Source of the DNA: Clostridiales bacterium
GTDB taxonomy: Bacteria; Bacillota; Clostridia; Christensenellales; Aristaeellaceae
Length of the DNA stretch: 64,000 nucleotides
Assembly: GCA_004556155.1 (NCBI GenBank)
Contig: SFIM01000011.1
Coordinates: 7,922-71,921 of the forward strand
Direction of reading: 5' to 3'
In this document: piece by piece, positions 33,668 to 40,846 of the stretch
Layout: each line of letters opens with the position of its first letter
How positions within the stretch are numbered: position 1 is the first letter of the stretch
Notes under the pieces: generated by a model
Databases searched by the model: none
What the model saw: the letters and a program-made list of their open reading frames with translations, nothing else
Told to the model about the DNA's origin: nothing
Made by a program: the position numbers and the translations under genes

Positions 33668-33846
33668 TCATGCAAAAATGCGTATTCCATACCTCTTTTG
33701 CCCTTTAGATTTGCAGGAATACACGAGAAGGCTCACAAATAGATTTTTCCTTCGCACACATGATAGATACGCTATTGCAAGGAGGGTTGATTTCAGCTTT
33801 TTACGCTTAATTTCTGTGGAATGGTGCAACCCTCTGCCCCAGACAT
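33668..33846. other. Non-coding stretch with possible attachment-like sequence
   Basis: No gene is seen. It carries TGTGGAATGGTGCAACCC at 33815-33832, nearly identical to 48766-48783 beside a serine recombinase remnant (see findings). Confidence 0.5.
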
Positions 33847-33867
33847 AAAAACCCCGCCGAAGCGGGG
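33847..33867 (-). terminator. Terminator of the 211-aa gene
   Basis: Minus-strand stem CCCCGC-TTCG-GCGGGG followed by TTTTTA, 11 nt after the stop codon. Confidence 0.88.
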
Positions 33868-33877
33868 AAATTGCGCC

Positions 33878-34513
33878 TTATTCTGCAATGAACCCTTTTG
33901 CATTCAGTGCGGCCATGAGGGCTTCGTTCGCCGGGCCGGATACTGTACCGGTCTTGCTGACCGTGTAGTCGCCGATGATATAGGCGAAGCTGGGTGCGTT
34001 CTGGTATATAGCAGGCGCATCTATGAAGGCCTTGACGGCCTCTACCAGCGCTTTACGGCGCTCGCCGGTTACGTTGAAGGCCGCCTCCATATTCTCCGGC
34101 TCGTGGGCTGTGATGGTCGAATCCTGCGCGTTTAGCTCGGCAGAGATCTCTGTGCCCTGCGCAGCTGCTTCGGCAACTTCCGCCACGGGCTGGCCCTCGG
34201 CCTCTGCCTGCACCAATGCCGCCTGAAGCCCGGCTGTGATATGTTCTGGCACAAGCGCTTCCTCTGTCTTGGCTTTCCGAGTATTGCGCGTCCGTGCTTC
34301 CGGCCAGACTTTTGGCAGGATGCCTTCCTCAAACATGATCTTGAAAGTGATGGCTCCGGTAACCGGCACGCTGAATTCGAAGTCCTGATAAGGCAGTTTC
34401 TTAATTTCGTCGGGGATTTCGATGTTCTTGAAGCGCTTGACCTCCTTGCCGTTCTCGATGAAGCAAACCGGTACCGCATCCCGAAGTTTCGCTGTGAGCT
34501 TTCCGCATTCCAT
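33878..34513 (-). CDS. Hypothetical protein, phage/mobile-element type
   Basis: A 211-aa soluble protein from ATG 34513 (GGGAGG at good distance; the longer frame lacks a site). The N-terminal 85 residues are beta-rich (FENGKEVKRFKNIEIPDEIK-like, DFEFSVPVTGAITFKIMFEEG), the middle is Ala/Glu-rich and probably disordered (about 100-140), and the C-terminus is compact (YIIGDYTVSKTGTVSGPANEALMAALNAKG). I do not recognise the family. Position next to the tRNA-Ser element, lower GC flanks and its own terminator suggest mobile origin, but nothing in it is diagnostic. Confidence 0.6.
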   Translation of the reverse strand: MECGKLTAKLRDAVPVCFIENGKEVKRFKNIEIPDEIKKLPYQDFEFSVPVTGAITFKIMFEEGILPKVWPEARTRNTRKAKTEEALVPEHITAGLQAALVQAEAEGQPVAEVAEAAAQGTEISAELNAQDSTITAHEPENMEAAFNVTGERRKALVEAVKAFIDAPAIYQNAPSFAYIIGDYTVSKTGTVSGPANEALMAALNAKGFIAE

Positions 34514-34794
34514 GATGAATACCTCCCGTATTGTTGTGTGCCTCGCGGCTGAGTCACAGCTTACACACGGATGGTCAAAAAGCAAGCTCTAAACGGGCTC
34601 TTTATAAAAGAAATTTGTGGCTACTACATGCGCGCTAACCGTACTCCCATATTCCCATGTGACAGACCTATTTGGAAAACAATTTATTTCCATAAAATTA
34701 ACCATTCCAATAACATGGGAAATCAACGCCCCATGCTATTCAGCACTTCTTTTAGACATAGCTCTACATCGGTTGCTTGACGATATAGCGCCCA
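34514..34794. other. AT-richer intergenic stretch
   Basis: Upstream region of the 211-aa gene. Short open frames exist on the plus strand, but none has a ribosome-binding site or recognisable product. Base composition is lower in GC than the neighbours. Confidence 0.5.
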
Positions 34795-35024
34795 TCATCG
34801 CATGATTTTGTCAGCATAGAATATATTGAATAATTTTATCTTCTCATCCTCAAGCTTTTGCATAGACTTTGACTGCTTGACATCACAAAGCGTTTGCACG
34901 ATGGTCTGCTCGTCCTTAAGCGCGGGGGATGAGGTGAAGACGTTGACTGGTCTGCCCTCATGCAGTGCCTGTTGGGCGGCGAACAGGATGGGCTGATTTG
35001 CGCCGTACAGGGTGATTCCCTTGC
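34795..35024 (-). pseudogene. Possible 3' fragment of an unknown gene
   Basis: A frame without a start codon reads KGITLYGANQPILFAAQQAL, HEGRPVNVFTSSPALKDEQ and continues to a stop at 34795. Its composition is protein-like, but it is open only just behind the LacI stop, in a different frame. I do not recognise it. It is probably the tail of a gene truncated when its neighbours rearranged; chance is possible. Confidence 0.35.
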
Positions 35025-35033
35025 GGGCATGCG

Positions 35034-36047
35034 TTACGGCTGCGCAAGCGCGCCGCGATAGAGAATCTGCGTGGAAAAATAGGTGGTTTCGTAGGGCGCC
35101 TGCGGGTAATCCGCGCGGTAGATCAGCTGCCGCGCCAGGCGCTTGCCAAGGGACGAGGTGTCCACATCCACGGTGGTAATCTGCTCGGCTACGTTTGCGT
35201 ATTCCGCGTTGTTGTCAAAGCCCGTCAGAATGGGGCATTTGCCGGCGGGCACGCCGGTTTCGGACAGGTAGCGCTGGATATAGTGGGCGATAAAATCGCT
35301 GGGGCAGATAAACGCATCAGGCAGGGCGGGCAGGGAGGCGAGAAAGCGGCTGATTTCCTCATAATGGCTGCGCAGGCCGAGAGAGCCCGTCATGCTCAGT
35401 GCGGGATCGGGCGTAACGCCGTGCGCGGCGTGCGCATCCAGAAAGCCGCGGTAGCGGTCCATGTTGGTCTGGGCATAGTTGACGTCGCCCACAAAGCCCA
35501 GCCGGCGATAGCCGCGGTCCAGCAGGCGCGCGGTGATATCGCATACGCGGGTACGGCCCTCGATGATCAGCAGATCGCCGCCCAGTGCGCGCTCGGGCAT
35601 GGCGGGAATGGTGTCCAGGAAAACCTTGGGCAGCGGGCTTTTGGACAGAAGCCTGAGCAGCTCCTGATCGTAAATGTTGAGCACGATAAAGCCACCGACC
35701 GCTCCGCCCTCCAGGGAGGCGGGCAGCTCGTAGCCGGGGCGGTACAGCGCGGGCATGTAGGTATACATCAGGTTGATGCCGTGCAGCGCCAGCTCCTTGG
35801 CGGCATAGTGGATGATCTGCATCCAGAACGCGGAGGATTCCGGCCGGGCGACGACCACCGAAAAGGTGCGCTGCGGCTGGGCGTGCGCCGTGCGCTCGGC
35901 GGCGTAATAGCCCAGCTCCTGCGCTTTATGCTGGATTTCGGCGCGCAGCGTATCGGATACGCCGGGCCGGTTGGTCAACGCCTTCCATACCGTAATGCGC
36001 GAGGTGCCAAGGGAATCGGCAAGCTCCTGCATGGTAATCCGAGCCAC
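35034..36047 (-). CDS. LacI family transcriptional regulator of the glycan locus
   Basis: Repressor-type regulator, 337 aa from GTG 36047 (GAAAGG about 10 nt upstream; ATG 36065 is the alternative). The HTH reads ITMQELADSLGTSRITVWKA and the hinge ERTAHAQPQRTFSVVVARPE. The periplasmic-binding-like sensor contains GFIVLNIYDQELLRLL, RLGFVGDVNYAQTNMDRYRG and FICPSDFIAHYIQRYL. It is divergent from the ABC importer, and the shared 245-bp region has the palindrome TTAACAATGTTAA and related sites, so it most likely controls both directions. The inducer is probably a mannose- or GlcNAc-containing sugar (inference). Confidence 0.92.
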   Translation of the reverse strand: MARITMQELADSLGTSRITVWKALTNRPGVSDTLRAEIQHKAQELGYYAAERTAHAQPQRTFSVVVARPESSAFWMQIIHYAAKELALHGINLMYTYMPALYRPGYELPASLEGGAVGGFIVLNIYDQELLRLLSKSPLPKVFLDTIPAMPERALGGDLLIIEGRTRVCDITARLLDRGYRRLGFVGDVNYAQTNMDRYRGFLDAHAAHGVTPDPALSMTGSLGLRSHYEEISRFLASLPALPDAFICPSDFIAHYIQRYLSETGVPAGKCPILTGFDNNAEYANVAEQITTVDVDTSSLGKRLARQLIYRADYPQAPYETTYFSTQILYRGALAQP

Positions 36048-36109
36048 AGAAACACAACCTTTCATTGCAGTCAAACAGAGTAATTCAATGGAATAAATGA
36101 ACATTATAA

Positions 36110-36138
36110 AGCATACTATGTTAACCGGAAAAAGTCAA
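36110..36138 (-). promoter_or_regulatory. Promoter of the LacI gene
   Basis: Minus strand -35 TTGACT (36133-36138), 17-nt spacer, -10 TATGCT (36110-36115). An operator half-site TATGTTAA lies within the spacer. Confidence 0.65.
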
Positions 36139-36146
36139 TAGTAAAA

Positions 36147-36159
36147 TTAACAATGTTAA
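36147..36159. promoter_or_regulatory. Operator 1 of the glycan locus
   Basis: Perfect 13-bp palindrome TTAACA-A-TGTTAA, just upstream of the LacI gene's -35 box. Confidence 0.7.
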
Positions 36160-36221
36160 CTTAAGAAAAACAAAATTTATTTCCGGGATGGATAAATATA
36201 TATAAAAATTTCCCAGAGCTA

Positions 36222-36250
36222 TTGACATGCGCTGAACAGTATGCTAACAT
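36222..36250 (+). promoter_or_regulatory. Promoter of the glycan ABC importer operon
   Basis: -35 TTGACA (36222-36227), 17-nt spacer, -10 TAACAT (36245-36250). Confidence 0.78.
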
Positions 36251-36255
36251 ATGAG

Positions 36256-36268
36256 CAAACAATGTTAA
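36256..36268. promoter_or_regulatory. Operator 2 of the glycan locus
   Basis: CAAACAATGTTAA matches operator 1 at 11 of 13 positions and covers the expected transcription start. A further half-site CTGTTAA follows at 36271-36277. Confidence 0.65.
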
Positions 36269-36291
36269 TTCTGTTAATTGGAGGGAAGCCG

Positions 36292-37272
36292 ATGAGCCTG
36301 AAGACAGGAGAACGCGCGGCGGAAATCAGAAAGCCTGTGCGCAAGAAAAAAAGATGGTCGCGCGAGGATACCGAGCTTGCGCTGCTGGGCTTTCCTACGT
36401 TTATCTGGTATATTCTGTTCTGCTACCTGCCGATGTTCGGCATCATCATTGCGTTCAAAAACTACAGAATCTTCCCGCGCAAGAGCTTCTTATATAATCT
36501 GCTGCACAGCGACTTTGTGGGGTTTAAGAACTTCAAGTTCTTCTTCAACAACAAGTCCTTCACCATGCTGCTGCGCAATACGCTGCTGTACAACATCGTC
36601 TTTATCATCCTGGGCATCGTCATTCCTGTGGCGCTGGCGCTGATGATCAACGAGCTGTACTCCAAGCGCAAGTCCAAGGTATACCAGACGATGATGTTCT
36701 TCCCCCACTTCCTGTCGTGGGTGGTGGTCAGCTATTTCGTCTTCGCCTTCCTGAATGTCAATTACGGCCTGCTCAACAAGCTGGTCATCGCCCTTGGCGG
36801 CACGCGGCACCAGTGGTACGCCGAGGCGCAGTACTGGCCGCTGTTCTTTGTCCTCCTCAAAATATGGAAGGGAACGGGCTACAGCATGGTGGTGTACCTG
36901 GCCAGCATCACAGGTATCGACGGCTCGCTCTACGAGGCCGCCATGCTGGACGGCGCCACCAAGTGGCAGCAGGCAAAGTTCATCACCCTGCCGATGCTGA
37001 AAACCGTCATCGTGATGATGTTCATCCTGTCCGTGGGCGGCATCTTCGCATCGGACTTTGGCCTGTTCTATCAGGTCACGCAGGGCGTGCCCAACTCCCT
37101 GTACAAGGTGGCCTCCACCTTCGATACCTACGTATACTCCGCCCTGCAAAGCAACGCCTCCATCGGCAAGACGGCGGCCGTATCCACCTTCCAGTCCGTC
37201 GCCTGCTGCATCACCATCCTGACTGCCAACTTCATCGTGTCCAAGATCGACTCGGACAGCGCTGTGTTCTAA
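36292..37272 (+). CDS. Glycan ABC transporter permease (LplB-like)
   Basis: CUT1-type permease of 326 aa from ATG 36292 (GGAGGGA at 36280). A basic N-terminus (RKPVRKKKRWSRED) is followed by six membrane helices. PTFIWYILFCYLPMFGIIIA and FKNYRIFPRKSF are typical of the LplB/YtcP polysaccharide group, and the EAA loop is YEAAMLDGATKWQQAKFITL. It partners with the next gene. No ATPase is encoded in the locus, so a shared ATPase is expected. Confidence 0.94.
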   Translation: MSLKTGERAAEIRKPVRKKKRWSREDTELALLGFPTFIWYILFCYLPMFGIIIAFKNYRIFPRKSFLYNLLHSDFVGFKNFKFFFNNKSFTMLLRNTLLYNIVFIILGIVIPVALALMINELYSKRKSKVYQTMMFFPHFLSWVVVSYFVFAFLNVNYGLLNKLVIALGGTRHQWYAEAQYWPLFFVLLKIWKGTGYSMVVYLASITGIDGSLYEAAMLDGATKWQQAKFITLPMLKTVIVMMFILSVGGIFASDFGLFYQVTQGVPNSLYKVASTFDTYVYSALQSNASIGKTAAVSTFQSVACCITILTANFIVSKIDSDSAVF

Positions 37273-37285
37273 GGAGGGAGAAGCC

Positions 37286-38206
37286 ATGAAAAAGGAAGAC
37301 AAAGCGTACTCCCTGCAGATCAACCGGGTGAAGCCCTGGACAAACGCGGCGTACAACCTGCTGTTTGCCATCCTGGCAGCCTGCGCCATCCTGCCGGTCA
37401 TCTTCGTATTCATGATCTCCATTTCCTCGGAGGAATCCATCCGCCAGGTGGGCTATTCCTTCTTCCCGGTGCAGTTCTCCAACAAGGCATACGCCTTCCT
37501 GTGGAACGAGCGCAGCACGATCCTGGGCGCGCTGACGGTTTCCGTGGGCGTTACCTGCATCGGCACGCTGCTGGGCCTGACGCTGACCACGGCAATGGGC
37601 TACTCGCTGTCCCGGCCGGAGTTCAGACTGAAAAAGTTCTACACCTGGGTCATCTTCATCCCCATGCTCTTCAGCGGCGGCCTGGTGGCCTCCTATGTGG
37701 TAAACGCCAATATCCTCAAGCTGCGCAATACCATCTGGGTGCTGATCCTGCCGCTGGCGGTCAGCTCCTATAACATCGTCATCTGCAAAACCTTCTTCAG
37801 GAGCACCGTGCCCGAGGGCATTGTGGAATCGGCCATGATCGACGGCGCGTCGCAGCTGCGCATCTTCACCAGCATCGTCATTCCCATCTCCAAGCCGCTG
37901 CTGGCCACCATTTCGCTGTTCCTGTGCTTTGGATACTGGAACGACTGGTTCCTGTCCTCGCTGTACATCTCCAAAAAGAACCTGATTTCCCTGCAGGCGC
38001 TGCTGAACAATATCATGCGCTCGCTGGAATATATGACCAACAACCCCACCGCCGGCGTATCGCTGCAGCAGTACAGGGCGCAGATGCCCAGCGAATCGGT
38101 GCGCATGGCCATCGCTATCGTGATCGTAATCCCCATCGCGTGCGCGTATCCGTTCTTCCAGAAATACTTCATTTCCGGATTGACGATCGGCGCGGTGAAG
38201 GGTTAA
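37286..38206 (+). CDS. Glycan ABC transporter permease (YtcP-like)
   Basis: Second permease, 306 aa, with six hydrophobic segments, a VESAMIDGASQLRIFTSIVI EAA loop and the terminal YFISGLTIGAVKG. It starts 13 nt after the first permease, with AAGGAGGGAG as site. Together they would import an oligosaccharide bound by the next gene's product. Confidence 0.94.
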   Translation: MKKEDKAYSLQINRVKPWTNAAYNLLFAILAACAILPVIFVFMISISSEESIRQVGYSFFPVQFSNKAYAFLWNERSTILGALTVSVGVTCIGTLLGLTLTTAMGYSLSRPEFRLKKFYTWVIFIPMLFSGGLVASYVVNANILKLRNTIWVLILPLAVSSYNIVICKTFFRSTVPEGIVESAMIDGASQLRIFTSIVIPISKPLLATISLFLCFGYWNDWFLSSLYISKKNLISLQALLNNIMRSLEYMTNNPTAGVSLQQYRAQMPSESVRMAIAIVIVIPIACAYPFFQKYFISGLTIGAVKG

Positions 38207-38234
38207 CGAAAATATATCAAAAGGAGAGAACCAT

Positions 38235-39650
38235 ATGAAGAAGTTCCTGTCCCTCATTCTGGCATTGTGCATGGTGCTGTGCATGACCGCCTTCGCGGCT
38301 GCCGAGGAAGTGCCGACCATCAAGATCATCACCCTGGGCAACGGCCAGCCCGAGAACTACGACGCCTGGATCGCCCACCTGAATCCCTACATCGAAGAGA
38401 AGATCGGCTGCAAGCTGGAGGTCGAGTGCATCGGCTGGGGCGATTGGGGCTCCCGCCGCAACGTCATCATCTCCTCCGGTGAAGCCTATGACGTCATCTT
38501 CGGCGACAGCGGCAACCTGCGCAAGGACGTTGAAATCGGCGCTTACCTGGACATCACCGATAAGCTGGCTGAATACGCCCCCGGCCTGGTGGAGCTGATC
38601 CCCGCCGGCTACTGGGACGCCTGCCGCGTGAACGGCCGCATCTACGGCGTGCCCACCTATAAGGATTCCTCCATCACCCAGTATTTCGTATGGGACGTGG
38701 AGGTGCTCAAGGAGCTGGGCCTGGAGGAGGCTGCCATGAACTGCCACACCATCCAGGAAGCGACCCCCCTCCTCCAGAAGATCAAGGAAGCCAAGGGCGA
38801 GCCCTCCTTCCCCGTGACCAAGGACGGCGTTTCCCAGATCCCCTTCATCTTTGACGGCTTCGGCGCTGGCGTGCGCGGCATCGGCGTGCGCTACAATGAC
38901 AAGGAAGCCAAGGTTGTGAAGATCTTCGAGGAAGAAGACATCATGGCGCAGCTGAAGGAAGTGCGCGGCTGGTACGAGAGCGGCATCATCAACGCCGACG
39001 CTCCTCAGATGGCTGAAGGCCCCACCTACAAGGCCTGCTTCATCGCGCAGGGCTGGTCGCTGGCCGCCAAGACCGTTTGGGGCCCCAACATGGGCAAGGA
39101 GCTGGTTGCCTACACCTTCGGCCCCACCATCCTGTCCAACGACTCCGTGCTGGGCTCTGTCAACTTCGTGTCCGTGAACACTGAGCATCCCGATAAGGCG
39201 CTGGCCTATCTGAACCTCATCAACACCGATTCCAAGGTTCGAGATGCGTTCTACTATGGCCTGGAGGGCGACAACTTCACCTACACCGAGGATGGCCGCG
39301 TGAAGAAGAATCCCGACAGGAGCTGGGGTCTGGCTGGCTATACCCAGGGCACCTTCTTTAATGTATCCATGCTTGACACCGACACTGTGAACCAGTGGGA
39401 TGAAGTGCACGAGCTCAACGACAAGGCGGAACCCTCCGTGCTGCTGGGCTTCGCGTTTGACGCCTCCGAGGTGTCCGACCAGATCAATAACTGCAGCGTT
39501 ATCTGGGATCGTTATCATCCCGAGCTGCTGACCGGCTCTGTGGATCCTGAGACGGCCGTGAAGACCATGTACGAGGAAATGGAAGCCGAAGGCCTGAGCG
39601 AGATCATCGCCGAGGCGCAGCGGCAGATCGACGCCTTCCTGGGCAAGTAA
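38235..39650 (+). CDS. Glycan ABC transporter substrate-binding protein (LipO-like)
   Basis: Extracellular receptor of 471 aa. The signal peptide ends TAFAAA before EEVP; Cys residues lie inside the hydrophobic core, and none is placed as a lipobox +1. DVIFGDSGNLRKDVEIGAYLDI and GVPTYKDSSITQYFVWDVEV are characteristic of the large binding proteins paired with LplB/YtcP permeases. Its message follows the permeases and ends at a very stable terminator. Ligand is probably an N-glycan-type oligosaccharide, judged only from the enzymes downstream. Codon use is strongly biased to C-ending codons, suggesting high expression. Confidence 0.93.
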   Translation: MKKFLSLILALCMVLCMTAFAAAEEVPTIKIITLGNGQPENYDAWIAHLNPYIEEKIGCKLEVECIGWGDWGSRRNVIISSGEAYDVIFGDSGNLRKDVEIGAYLDITDKLAEYAPGLVELIPAGYWDACRVNGRIYGVPTYKDSSITQYFVWDVEVLKELGLEEAAMNCHTIQEATPLLQKIKEAKGEPSFPVTKDGVSQIPFIFDGFGAGVRGIGVRYNDKEAKVVKIFEEEDIMAQLKEVRGWYESGIINADAPQMAEGPTYKACFIAQGWSLAAKTVWGPNMGKELVAYTFGPTILSNDSVLGSVNFVSVNTEHPDKALAYLNLINTDSKVRDAFYYGLEGDNFTYTEDGRVKKNPDRSWGLAGYTQGTFFNVSMLDTDTVNQWDEVHELNDKAEPSVLLGFAFDASEVSDQINNCSVIWDRYHPELLTGSVDPETAVKTMYEEMEAEGLSEIIAEAQRQIDAFLGK

Positions 39651-39677
39651 TCGCCCTGATCCCTCGCTAAACCACGC

Positions 39678-39752
39678 ATCGCCCGCGTTACCGGGGCGGG
39701 CAGGCGGGAGAGCCATCTCCCGCCCGCCCCGCAGGGCGCGGGCGATTTTTTA
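39678..39752 (+). terminator. Long terminator after the glycan importer
   Basis: The outer stem ATCGCCCGCG/CGCGGGCGAT and inner GGCGGGAGAG/CTCCCGCC arms form one long hairpin followed by six T. Read-through into the GH genes or an unrecognised promoter must supply the enzymes. Confidence 0.88.
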
Positions 39753-39840
39753 TGGCAGCGCGGGAGGGGATACCTTTCGCGGGCCGCAGCTTGATGCAGC
39801 ATTTTCCATAATACTTATGCAGGAAAGCGAGTGTTGACGT

Positions 39841-40830
39841 ATGGCACACATTCTTGGCAGCTCCCTGCCCAATATCCCCTGGGAGGACAGGCCGCAGGGC
39901 CTGCAAACGCCCGTATGGCGCTATTCCAGCAACCCTGTGATCGCGCGCAACGGCAATAAGCGCGCCAACAGCGTGTTTAACAGCGCCATCGTGCCCTATC
40001 AGGGCGGCTTTGCCGGCGTGTTCCGCTGCGACAGCCTGTCCATTAGCATGGATTTGTTTGCGGGCTTCAGCGCGGACGGCCTTCATTGGCAGATTAACGA
40101 CGATCCCATCCGCATGGAGGGCGCGGATCCGGAAATCGCGGAAAACGAGTTCCGCTATGATGCGCGCATTACGCCCCTGGACGGCCGCTATTACGTGACC
40201 TGGTGCAACGGTTACCACGGCCCCACCATCGGCGCGGCCTGGACGGAGGATTTCAAGCGCTTTCATCAGCTTGAAAACGCATTTTTGCCCTTTAACCGCA
40301 ACGGCGTGCTCTTCCCTGAAAAAATCAACGGCATGTATATGATGGCGAGCCGTCCCAGCGATAACGGGCATACGCCCTTCGGCGATATCTATATCAGCCA
40401 GTCGCCGGATATGGAGTTCTGGGGCAGGCACCGCTTTATGATGGGCACCATCAAGGGCAACGCCTCCGCCTGGCAGTCCACCAAGATCGGCGCGGGCCCC
40501 ACGCCCATCAAGACCGACGAAGGCTGGCTGATGATCTATCACGGCGTGCTTACCTCCTGCAGCGGTTATGTGTACCGCACGGGCAGCGCGCTGCTGGATC
40601 TGGAAAAGCCCTGGAAGGTGCTCTACCGCACGAAGGATTATATCATGACGCCCGACGCGCCCTATGAGCGCATGGGCGATGTGCCCAACGTTGTATTCCC
40701 CTGCGCGGCGCTGACCGACGCGGATACCGGCCGCATCGCCATTTATTACGGCTGCGCGGATACCGTGACCGGCCTGGCCTTTACAACGGTGGAGGAACTG
40801 GTACAATATACAAAAACGCATTCCTGCTGA
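39841..40830 (+). CDS. GH130 family beta-mannoside phosphorylase
   Basis: Cytoplasmic glycoside phosphorylase of 329 aa, the size of the shorter GH130 enzymes. The five-bladed propeller family motifs are visible: NSVFNSAIVPYQGGFAGVFR, FRYDARITPLDGRYYVTWC (Asp of YDARI is the expected catalytic acid), and TPIKTDEGWLMIYHGV. Members phosphorolyse Man-beta-1,4-GlcNAc, Man-beta-1,4-Glc or mannobiose to mannose 1-phosphate. No signal peptide. With GH38 and GH20 next to it, Man-beta-1,4-GlcNAc from N-glycan cores is the most economical substrate (inference). The start follows TGTTGACGT and has no strong ribosome-binding site. Confidence 0.9.
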   Translation: MAHILGSSLPNIPWEDRPQGLQTPVWRYSSNPVIARNGNKRANSVFNSAIVPYQGGFAGVFRCDSLSISMDLFAGFSADGLHWQINDDPIRMEGADPEIAENEFRYDARITPLDGRYYVTWCNGYHGPTIGAAWTEDFKRFHQLENAFLPFNRNGVLFPEKINGMYMMASRPSDNGHTPFGDIYISQSPDMEFWGRHRFMMGTIKGNASAWQSTKIGAGPTPIKTDEGWLMIYHGVLTSCSGYVYRTGSALLDLEKPWKVLYRTKDYIMTPDAPYERMGDVPNVVFPCAALTDADTGRIAIYYGCADTVTGLAFTTVEELVQYTKTHSC

Positions 40831-40846
40831 GCAAGGAGGAACACCG

